Shown here piece after piece: positions 12,601 through 24,600 of a DNA stretch of 64,000 nt. Both the position numbers and the translations under genes were made by a program. Location: NCBI GenBank assembly GCA_903813345.2, contig CAIIXF020000007.1, positions 28,817,564-28,881,563 of the forward strand, written 5' to 3'. The stretch comes from Owenia fusiformis. Lineage: Eukaryota > Annelida > Polychaeta > Sabellida > Oweniidae. Below the pieces are notes generated by a model. It was not told the DNA's origin, did no database searches, and worked only from the letters and a program-made list of their open reading frames with translations. Position 1 is the first letter of the stretch. Each line of letters begins with the position of its first letter.

Positions 12601-15600
12601 TTCGTGGTGCATCTTGCCCAGAGATTCAAAGACCTGACAAAACCGCTGCTGTCCATCTCTCAGATTACTGATAAAATCGGCTTCAAGCAGAGTCTCTTTT
12701 CACGTTGAACTTCTAACAAATATGCTTCAAGATATTCATTAGTGTAGAAGTCCAACAGGACATTATCAGGGTAATATGGGTCATTGTACAAAAAGGTTTA
12801 ATGTCAAGACATTCAATTGTAAGATTTGTTTTCTTTGCTAAATGTGAATTGGTGCATTGTGGAGGTGCACTATATACTTTCCTATTAATCCAGGGACCTT
12901 TTTTCTGAGCACTTATATAATTTTTATCGTACTTATCATACCTAACAAGAGGTACGATATTGTAGTCAGCTTGACGGGTGGCGGGCGGCGTCTCACTTTT
13001 CAGCTTGTCTACAGGTTTCCAGCCAAACCATTTGAGGGACTCATCTGAAATTTTCAGGGATGTTTCTACATATCAACGTCAAGAACTGATTAGTTTTTGG
13101 GCATTCTGGGTAAATTTTAAGGTCGCCATTTTGGATTTTCCGTCCTAAAATCTTCACTTTCAAGACTTGTCTACAGGTTTAGTCAAACCATTTGAGGGAT
13201 TCATCTGAAATTTTCAGGGATGTTTCTACATATCAACGTCAAGAACTGATTAGTTTTGGGCATTCTGGGTAATTTTAAGGTGGCCATTTTGGATTTTCGT
13301 CCTAAAATCTTTACTTTCAAGACTTGTCTACAGGTTTCCAGCCAAACCTTTTGAGGGATTCATCTGAAATTTTCAGGGATGTTTCTACATATCAACGTCA
13401 AGAACTGATTAGTTTTTGGGCATTCTGGGTACATTTTAAGGTGGCCATTTTGGATTTTCTGTGCTAAAATCTTCACTTTCAAGATTTGTCTACAGATTTC
13501 CAGCCAAACCATTTAAGGGATTCATCTGAAATTTTTAGGGATGTTTCTACATATCAACGTCAAGAACTGATTGGTTTTTGGGTATTCTGGGTAAATTTTA
13601 AGGTGGCCATTTTGGATTTACCGTCCTAAAATCTTCACTTTCAAGACTTGTCTACAGGTTTCCAGCCAAACCGTTCAAATTTTTACATATGTTACACAGT
13701 GATAAGTTCTAGAGCTGATTAACTTTTCTGCGGCCATCTTGCTTTCTTGGTCAACAAGACCACAATGCTGTGTTTTAGGTACGATATTGTTCACGTCTGT
13801 GCCTTGTTCTTTGATTATACTGGTGACATTACATAGTTCTGATATGTATCAATGATATCATTATACTTAAGAAAATACTATGGCAGCAAGTATACAATAT
13901 TAAACATATACAAAACATTGATAGGAAATACAATAATAAACACTGTTTCAAATGGTTAAATTTTAGCAATTTATGACAATTTAGCGATATCATGGAACTG
14001 CTCCGCATAACCCTGACCACCGTAACCATGACAATCGTAACTTTAACACAATTAGACTATATGTTATAAAAGTTGGTAGATGTGTTGTAATATAGTTCCT
14101 TTACAATCTGTAGTAATTTCATTACAAAAAACCTAAATCTCTTAAAATTAGAGTGTTTGTATCTTTACTTTCCGGACACCCTGTATGTTGCCCTGAAACT
14201 TGTACCAAGATAAATAAGGAACAAATCTTAGCATCCTCCAAAGCACAGGGATTCAGACTTAATCCATTGCATTCCTTCCTTCTTCCAAGATAGGAAGGAA
14301 GACTTCTGGACACTCTGAATCATTGATGAATACTCTTGAAATTTGGTAATCTGACAGACAACTTAATTACTATAAACATATGAAAGTTTCATTTTGGTAA
14401 CTCTTTTTTAAAGAAAAACTTGTTTAGGACCATCACCTATTTTCAATGTTTGGAATTGCGTTCTACTCTAAGAGCGAGGAGGAAAATTCTTAATAAATGG
14501 AGTATAGTTGGTTTGGCAGCATTTTCAGTTAGAAGGAAGTCTTGGATGAAAATTCTACCTAGGTGATAGCTTCACAGAGTGGTACATAATTCTTTTTTTC
14601 AGGGATTAGCCCCCCACCCCCCAAAAAGACCCCACCCCGGGAAAATAATTTTTTCATTCTCGACAACTTTAGATATCTTGATGTTTGTAAGTTACATACA
14701 TCATTATATATATGAATCATTTGCATAATAAATAATGCCAATCACTCCTACAGAATTTGAATAATAGTACAAAGTATGTACCCCAGGGGGCAAATTCGTG
14801 ACCCATTTTCTTACTTTTTAGAGCCTCACTTTTGATTCAGACACTGGAGGATATTGGAAAAATTCATGTGAAGTGCTCAGTAGCAGGGCTATAAGGCGTG
14901 AAAGGTTCAGACTAATTGAAGCAGTAGGAACCGAGAAAAAAATTGTTGAATTTTTGAAAATTTTGACATTTTTGAGAGGGGTGATTTTGGGTATGACTAT
15001 AGCTGATGCCTATGGTTTCTATATCTATCCCTCTTTGATTATAAATATGGTTTTGAAGTATTGAACTAAGATGTAAAAGATAATTAAAATGGGTTTGAAG
15101 GAAGTTTAAAGTTTTAAACAAGTTCAAAATTCGAAGAATTGTACAATATCAGGTCTGAATTTACGAATTTTAGGTAAGACCTTGGGTGAGCCTTAGATTT
15201 TTTACATCTGTCCCACCTTGATGATATTTATAGTTTTGTAGTGCGGAACTAAGATGTACAAAATAATTAAGATGGTTTTTAAGAAGGTTTAAGGGTTTTA
15301 ATAAGTCCAAAATTTGAAAAATTGTACAATATCAGGTCTGAATTTGCGAATTTCAGGTAAGACCTTGGATTAGCCTTATATTTTTTAGGTATGTCCCTCT
15401 TTGATGATATGTATGGTTTTGTAGTGTGAAACTAATGAGTAAAAATAATTTAGATGGATTTGAAGAAGGTTAAAGGATTTTAAATGAGTCCAAAATTTGA
15501 AGAATTGTACAATATCAGGTCTGAATTTATGAATTTCAGGTATGACCTTTGAGGACCCTTATGTTTTTTACATCTTTCCTTCTTTGATGCTATTCATGGT

Positions 15601-18600
15601 TTTATAGTGTGGAACTAAGATGTAAAATATAATTTAGATGAATTTTAAGAAGGTTGAAGGATTTTAACAAGTTCAAATTTTGAAGAATTGTACAATATCA
15701 GGTCTGAATTTGCGAATTTCAGGTAAGACCTTGGATGAGCCTTATACTTCTACATCTGTCACTCTTTGGTGATATGTATGGTTTTTTGTAGTGTGGAACT
15801 AAGATGGTATAAAAATGATTTAGATGGTTTTGAAGAGTTTTTAAGGATTTTAATGAGTCCAAAATTTGAAGAATTGTATAATATCAGGTTTGAATTTTCA
15901 AATTTCTGGTATGACCTTGGACGACCCTTTTGTTTTTTACATCTGTCCTGATGATATTTATGGTTTGATGATATTTATGGTTTTATGGTGTGGAACTAAG
16001 ATGTTCAATATAATTTAGATGAATTTTGAAAAGATTTAGGATTCTAACATCAAAATTTGAAGAATTGCACAATATCAGGTCTGAATTTACAAACTTTAGG
16101 TAAGTCCTTCGATGAGCTTTATATATGGTTTTGTAGTGTGGAACTAAGTTGTAAAAAATAATTCAGATGCATTTTAAGAAGGTTTAAGGATTTCAACAAT
16201 TTGAAGAATTGTACAATATCATATCTGCAATTAATGAATTTCAAGTATAACCTTGGTTGGCCCATATATTTTTTCCACCTATCACTTTTTCATGATATAT
16301 TTGGTTAAGTAGTGTGGAAATGTGTTAAACATAATTTAGATGGGTTTTAAAGAAGCTTAATGTTTTAAACAAACTCAAAATCTTGGCGTATTGTACAATA
16401 TCAGATCTGAAATTAAGAATTTAAAGTACTGTATAACCTTGCTTGGCCCGTATATTTTTAACATCTATCCCTTTTTGATGATATGGTTTAGTAGTGTGGA
16501 GCTAATATGTAAAACATAATAAAGATGGGTTTTAAATAAGTTTAAGGTTTTAAACAAGTTCAAATTTTGATGAATTGTACAATATCAGAGCTGATATTAT
16601 GAATCTTGGGTATTACCTTCATGGACGAGCCTTGTTTTTTACATCTATCCCTTTTTGATGACATATATGGTTTAGTAGTGTTGAACTAAGATGTTAAACA
16701 TAATTTAGACAAGTTTTAAAGAAGTTTAAGATTTTAAACAAGTTAAAAATTTGAAGAATTGTACAATAACATGTCTGGAATTTATTAATTTTAGGTATAA
16801 CTGTAGATGGCCCTTATTCCTTTTTTACATCTATCCCTCTATGATGATATAATATATGGCTGGTAATATATAATAATGTGGAGGTTTATGGTTTTAAACC
16901 TGTTCAAAACTTGATAAACTGTACAATATCATATCTGTCATAAATGAATTTCAGGTATATACATCTCTATGATAATATATATGGTTTAGTTGTATGGAAC
17001 TAAGATGTAAAACATAATTTAGATGGGTTTTAAGGAAGCTTACAGGCAGAATCAGATCTATGGGATGACAAAATTACAAGCAACATGTACAATTCACCTA
17101 CCAATCTATTCCTTACAATCTCAAATACAATTTGGAGCTTTAAGGAGGTTTTTATTTATTTTTACTTATTGCTTATTGCTACTTCAGACTAGGGTTAAAC
17201 TTCCTTAAAACCCCAAATTCCTAAATTATGTTTTACATTTTAGTCCTATAATACAGAACCATGTAAATCATCAAAGAGGTTAAGAATGTAAAGAACATGA
17301 GGATCATTCAAAGCTTTACCTGAAATTTGTTAATTTCAGACCTGATATTGTACAATTTGTCAAGTTTTGAACCGCTTTAGAACCTAAAACTTCCTTAAAT
17401 CCCATCTAAATTATGTTTTACATCTTAGTTCCATACTACAAAACCATATATGTTATCATAGACAGATATATGTAAAAAACATAAGGCTAATCCAAGGCTA
17501 TACCTGAAAAATAATAATGATGGCAGAAGAAAAAACTTGCAAAATGTACCATTTAAAAAACAGAGTGGTAGGTCAATTTGACCCCCCCCCCCCCCCCTGC
17601 AGACATTAGGGTTAAACTTCCTTAAAACCCCAAATTCCTGAATTATGTTTTACATTTTAGTAGTACAATACAGAACCATGTAAATCATCAAAGAGGTTTA
17701 GAATGAAAAGAACATGAGGATCATTCAAAGCTATACCTGAAATTTGTTAATTTCAGACCTGATATTGTACAATTTGTCAAGTTTTGAACCTCTTTGGAAC
17801 CTAAAACTTCCTTAAAACCCATCTTAATTATGTTTTACATCTTAGTTCCATACTACAAAACCATATATGTTATCATAGAGAAATATATGTATAAAACATA
17901 AGGGTCATCCAAGGCTATACCTGAAATTTGTTTATTTTAGATCTGATATTGTACAATTTGTCAAGTTTTGAACTTGTTTAAAACCTTAGACCTCCTTAAA
18001 ACCCATTTTAATTATGTTTTACCTCTTAGTTCCACACCGCTAAACCATATATATCATCAAAGAGGGGTAGATGTTAAAAACATAAGGGCCAACAAAGGTT
18101 ATACTTGAAATCTGTTAATTTCAAATCTGATATTGTACAATTCGCCGATATTTTAAACTTGTTTCAAACATTAAGTTTTTTAAAACCCATCAAAATTATG
18201 TTGTACATATTATTTCTAAACTACTAAACCAAATACATGCATATCATGAAAAGGGATAGGTGTAAAAAACATAAGAACCAACCAAGGTTATACTTGAAAT
18301 GTGTTAATTGCAGACCTAATATTGTACAATTCTTCAGATTTTGAACTTGCGAAAATCCTTAAACCTTCTTATAATTCATCTTAATTATTTTTGACATGTT
18401 AGTTTCACACTACAAAACAATACATATCATCAAAGAGGGACAGATGTAACAAATATAAGGCTTATCGAAGGTCTTACCTGAAATTCGTAAATTCAAACCT
18501 GATATTATACAATTCTTCAAATTTTGAACTTGTTAAAATCCTTAAACCTCCTTAAAATTCATCTAAATTAAATTTTACATCTTAGTTCATTACTATTAAA

Positions 18601-21600
18601 CCGTAAATATCATCAAAGAGTGACATATATAAAATCATAAGGGTCATCCAAGGTCATACCTTAAATTCGTAAATTCAGACCTGATATTGTACAATTCTTC
18701 AAATTTTGAACTCATTTAAATCCTTAAAACTTCCTCAAATCCATCTAAGTTATTTTTTTCATATTAGTTTCACACTACAAAACTATACATACCATCAAAG
18801 AGGGACAGATGTAAAAAATATAAGGCTAATCCAAGTTCTTACCTGAAATTCGCAAATTCAGACCTGATATTGTACAATTTTTCAAATTTTGGACTTATTA
18901 AAACCCTTAAACCTTTATAAAAACCATCTTAATTATTTTGTACATCTAAGTTCCACACTACAAAACTATAAATATCATCAAAGTGGGACAGATGTAAAAA
19001 ATCTAAGGCTCACCCAAGGTCTTACCTAAAATTCGTAAATTCAGACCTGAAATTGTACAATTCTTCGAGTTATGAACTTGTTGAATTTTGAACTTTAAAC
19101 TTCCTTTAAACCCATTTTAATTATCTTTTACATCTTAGTTCAATTCTTCACAACCATATTTATAATCAAAGAGGGATAGATATATAAACCATAGGCATCA
19201 GCTATAGTCATACCCAAAATCACTCCTCTAAAAAATGTCAAAATTTTCAAAAAATCAACAATTTTTTTCTCAGTTCCTACTAATTCAATTAGTCTGAACC
19301 TTTCAGGGCTTATAGCCCTGCTACTGAGCACTTCACATGAATTTTTCCAATGTCTTCCAGTGTCTGAATCAAATGTGAGTCTCTAAAAAGTAAGAAAATG
19401 GGTCACGAATTTGCCCCCTGGGGTACATACTTTGTACTATTATCTAATTCTGTAGGAGTGATTGGCATTATTTATTATGCAAATGATTCATATATATAAT
19501 GTCTATGTATGTAACTTACAAACATCAAGATATCTAAAGTTATCGAGAATGAAAAAATTATTTTCCCGGGGTGGGGTCTTTTTGGGGGGTGGGGGGCTAA
19601 TCCCTGAAAAAAAAGAATTATGTACCACTCTGTGAAGCTATCACCTAGGTAGAATTTTCATCCAAGACTTCCTTCTAACTGAAAATGCTGCCAAACCAAC
19701 TATACTCCATTTATTAAGAATTTCCCTCCTCGCTCTTAGAGTATTCAGTTTTGCATCTATCATGATAAAAGTCATTTAGACCAGAAAAGCTCAATTTTTT
19801 AATTAATAAATAAATAAATAAATAAAAAAGTATGATTCATAAAAAAAGTTAATTCTGTCTCATTTGGGTATATCTTTTTGAGACACCCTGTATTCCAATT
19901 TCCAATCAAATAAAATAGTGTAGAAAAATCGGTTGATAAATAAGACTAAGAATATAATCTGAATATCATTTGACTAAAAAATCAAATCAGATAATGAGTG
20001 TTTGAAAATCTGTCAGAATCTATAGATATAGGATGTGTAGATATGAACATCGTTGGACTTAAAACCTTTGAGATAGTTATTCCTGTCTCATTTGGGTATA
20101 CTTTTTTGTGACACCCTCTATTCCAATTTCCAATCAAATTAGATCATAATTGGACTGAATACCTTTGAGATAGTTATTCCTGTCTCATTTGGGTATACTT
20201 CTTTGTGACACCCTGTATTCCAATTTCCAATCAAATTAGAACATAATTGGACTGAATACCTTTGAGATAGTTATTCCTGTCTCATTTGGGTATACTTCTT
20301 TGTGACACCATGTATTCCAATTTCCAATCAAATTAGAACATAATTGGACTGAATACCTTTGAAATAGTTATTCCTGTCTCATTTGGGTATACTTCTTTGT
20401 GACACCCTGTATTCCAAATTCAAATCAAATTAGACCATAATTGGACTGAATACCTTTGAGATAGTTATTCCTGTCTCATTTGGGTATACTTCTTTGTGAC
20501 ACCCTGTATTCCAAATTCAAATCAAATTAGACCATAACATTAGGCAGATTCCTTTAAAGGTCACCTTTCTGCAATGCAATTTTCACCCAATATAACCCTG
20601 AAATATATTTGATTCATAATGTAACTTCCGAAATCAATAACTTGGATCTTTTTCTCTTTTTTCAGAAAATCCCAAAACTTGATAAAATTTACTTTCCCTT
20701 AAAGAGTATGACAAATTTGAAAAACTAATTGCATGACTTCTTCAGTTAAAAGGCAGTTCATTCACTGTAACATTTCTTCAGTTTTCAAGCTTATGTAATT
20801 TTAGAAAAGATCATTTCTATCAAAGTCTGTTGAAAAGTCTGTAATAAGTTGAACTTAAAACATTTAAGATTTAATAACAGCGAGAGAATTTCACCAAGCT
20901 TTATTATGATTAGATTTATTATTACTTTATCATGATTTGAACTCTGTATGGCTGCATCAACTTGCATCTCTTGGCTAAATGAAAAATTAGTGAGCAACAA
21001 GGGAAAAGGATAAAAAGTGGGTTTATCTATATAAAGGATTTTTATAAAGATGGAGTTTTTGTTGATGAGCAGTATATTCTGAATAAATTGATAAAGAAAC
21101 TTCTCACAATAGTGGGATACACAATTTATTCAAATTGGGTTAAAGTCTTCGTCTAAAGTTTGAAAATATTTTTTTATCATTCATTTACTATTTGTCAGGA
21201 CTTAAAAAGTGATTTTAGAGATTTTTGAACAAAAAAAAATTTTTGAAAAAAGTTGTGAGTATTTCATTTCTCAAATATTCAAATTTCCCGCCATTTTTCA
21301 AAAAAGTTGAAATTTCTTAATCATCAAATATTTCTTAATGCATTTCAAAAAAGATTATCTTTTTAACACCAATGCAAAGGTTGAACAAAAGACACACTAT
21401 TTCAATAATAAAATGCCACATTTAATGGGCCACTTCAATGTTTTAACATATCAAAAATATTTTGAAACATTAGTGATGTCACTAAGGTACCAAAAACTTT
21501 TTGAAAAAAATTGAAATTTTTTTTTCGATGTCAATCTTTTCTAAATATGTTAGACTTTCATGAAAAACCAATGTTGATTGTCTAACCAGGTTAAAAGGAA

Positions 21601-24600
21601 GAATAAATTATGTTTTAGATATCATTGTACCATTGGTTTCTATGAGAACTAAAATTTTGAAATGCATTTTTCTCAGAACCATTTTCATGCACTGATAAGT
21701 TCATTTCTCGCTTATTTATGAACCGATTTTCTTAATCTTTTCGGCAAAAAACATGGGAGGATGAATGCTATGCATTGGTATGAATTGTGGCTAATTAGAA
21801 GATATGAGTGACCTCTAAAAGTTGGTTTTAAATAAATTCACAAATTTTGGAACAAAAAGTCTATCAAAAACCACTTTTTGAAATTAAAAAAAAAGTTTCA
21901 CATATCACACTTTGATAACATTGGGTAAGACTACAATATAAGCCAAAGTGGTTTAAACTTTATATGGGGCCTTTAATAACTCAAATAATATGGACAGATA
22001 CAAAAGTATAAATTTTGAAAACACTGTAATCAAAAGACTGAAATTATACATATTAAACAAGTTAGATATGATGAAGAGTGAAAAAAATGTTGTTCTAAAA
22101 AATAGCTTAGAGATCTTTTTAAAACAAATTTGAATAGACTATGTATGTGTATTGATATATTGTCATGTATTATAATATATTGTATATATGTTTAATTTGC
22201 AAATAAAAAATAAAAAAAACTAAATAAAAAAAAACTTGCATCTCTTGGCCACAGCTCTCTAGTATTATGTCAAATGTGCAATTGCAAATGTCAAGATTCA
22301 ATTAAAGTCTAGAGTGTAACTTTCATTTTAGTTACATATCTCACATAGACACCATAGGGCTTATACGTGTGGTAGGATAATGTAACTTGAGGAAGAAACA
22401 GCTCCTCGTATTAATCTGACAGGAACTGGTATCTTTATCCTGATTAGAACCACAGACAGTTCAAGCCAGCACAGGCCTTTTATTATCCCACCGAACGAAG
22501 TTCGAGAGGGATATAGGAAAGCAGTCCGTCCGTCCGTCCGTCTGTTTGTCCGGGCGATAACTCAAATACTGTTTCACGGATTTGATTCAAATTTTATAGG
22601 GTTATGCCTTATGGATGTAGGACCTCTGCTCGAGAAGGAATTTTCAATATGGCCACTGAATTCAAAATGGCCGCCATTTTTCGTAAAAAATGTAATCTTT
22701 AATAACTCAAATACTAGTTTGCGGATTTGGTTCAAATTTTAAATGCTGATGCCTAGGGACAAAAGAGTTTCGCACAAAAAGAGATTTTCAAGATGGCCGC
22801 TTAATTTCAAAATGGCGGCCATTTGTGTTAAAATATGTAATCTTTGATAACTCAAATACCAGTGAACGGATTTGGTTCAAATTTTATATGATGATGCTTA
22901 GGGACACAGTGGCTATGTTCGACAAAAAATTTTCAAGATGGCCGCTTAATTTCAAAATGGCGGCAATTTTTCGTAAAAACTGAATCTTTGATAACTCAAA
23001 TACCAGTGAACAGATTTGGTTCAAATTTTATATGCTGATGCCTAGGGACATAGGAGTTTCGCACAAAAATAGATTTTCAAGATGGCCACTTAATTTCAAA
23101 ATTGCGGCCATTTTTCGTAAAAATATGTAATCTTTGATAACTCAAATACCAGTGAACGGATTTGGTTCAAATTTTATATGATGATGCTTAGGGACACAGT
23201 AGCTATGTTTGACAAAAATGTTCAAGATGGCCACTTAATTTCAAAATGGCGACAGTTTTTCGTAAAAAATGTAATCTTTGATAACTCAAATACCAGTGAA
23301 CAGATTTGGTTGAAATTTTATATGATTATGCCTAGGGACACAGTAGCTCTGTTCAAGAAATAATTTTCAAGATGGTGGCTGAATTTCAAGATGGGCCTCA
23401 ATTTTCGTAAAAAACGTAATTTTTGATTTCTCATATACCAGTGAACGGATTTGGTTCAAATTTTATATGCTGATGCCTAGGGACAAAGGAGTTTCGCACA
23501 AAAAGAGATTTTCAAGATGGCCCCTTAATTTCAAAATGGCGGCCATTTTTCGTAAAAATATGTAATCTTTGATAACTCAAATACCAGTGAACGGATTTGG
23601 TTCAAATTTTATATGATAATGCTTAGGGACACAGTAGCTATGTTCGACAAAAAATTTTCAAGATGGCAGCTTAATTTCAAAATGGCTACAATTTTTCGGA
23701 AAAAACGTAATCTTTGATAACTCAAATACCAGTGAACAGATTTGGTTGAAATTTTATATGCTTATGCCTATGGACACAGTAGCTCTGTTCAAGAAATAAT
23801 TTTCAAGATGGCGGCTGAATTCCAAGATGGCGGCCAATTTTCGTAAAAAACGTAATCTTCGATAACTCATATACCAGTGAACGGATTTGGTTCAAATTTT
23901 ATATGATGATGCCTAGTTCACAATGGTATAAATCAACTTTGAACCAAATTTCATGCTTCTATCACAAAGTGCACAACCATTTCAACATTTACACTAGCTA
24001 TAATAAGCATAATATGTTTTGTTCGGTGGGATTTGCTACTCCTTGGAGTTGCTGTTTTTCTAGTTGAGCTAGTATCACTCTAGTAATCAACTTCTCTGGT
24101 GTACTAGTTAGCATAAGCTGGCTCCTGTCCTCACAAGCTGGGAGTGAACCCAGGATCTTGACATCAGGAGTCCAGAGTGCTTTAAACCTTTACACCACAG
24201 AACGGAAGTAATGAAGAAAACTTCATACATGCACAATTGCACATACACTGTCTTGATATCTTGTTTTGTCACCACAAGAAGTGGTGATATATTGTTATAG
24301 TCTCCAACTTTTTTGTGGATGGTGGTTGGTGTTTGGCAGTCGGTGTCTGTAACAATTAGAAGGTGGTAACATTTTCCTATTATTTTAAATGTCTTGTTTT
24401 AACCAGTTGTGTCAGGGATGGTGTCCAATTCTGAAGATTAATTAGTAGCAATTTTTTCAAACATTCATTATCGTAAAAAATGTACATTGTTCTATTTCAT
24501 ATACTGTATATACCAGCTCCGGGCATTTCTAATCCATGAAATTACATCAAATCAAACAAATTAGCCAGTGCCAATTTAATTATGTTTTTAGGAATATGCT

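Larger units (their letters stand above)
11097..14183. mobile_element. 3.1-kb TA-flanked inverted-repeat element
   Basis: The ends are CAGGGTGTTCGGAAAATAAA and the complement of CAGGGTGTCCGGAAAGTAAA. Homology runs about 90 bp inwards (both arms contain GAAATTACTACAGATTGTA), with TA on each side. It is mariner-like by ends and target. It carries two CAGCGCTG-type arrays and a nested family C satellite element. No intact transposase was found. Confidence 0.8.

Noticed and set aside
14873-15064. Matching 63-codon frames in both foldback arms (14873 and 19331)
   Set aside because: They are the two copies of the inverted end. The frames break into the satellite and resemble no known protein.
24536-24591. 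ATG at 24536 as the start of a separate gene
   Set aside because: The sequence before the TTTTTAG acceptor is not needed, and joining the exon to the ARID exon at 11084 completes the domain in phase.
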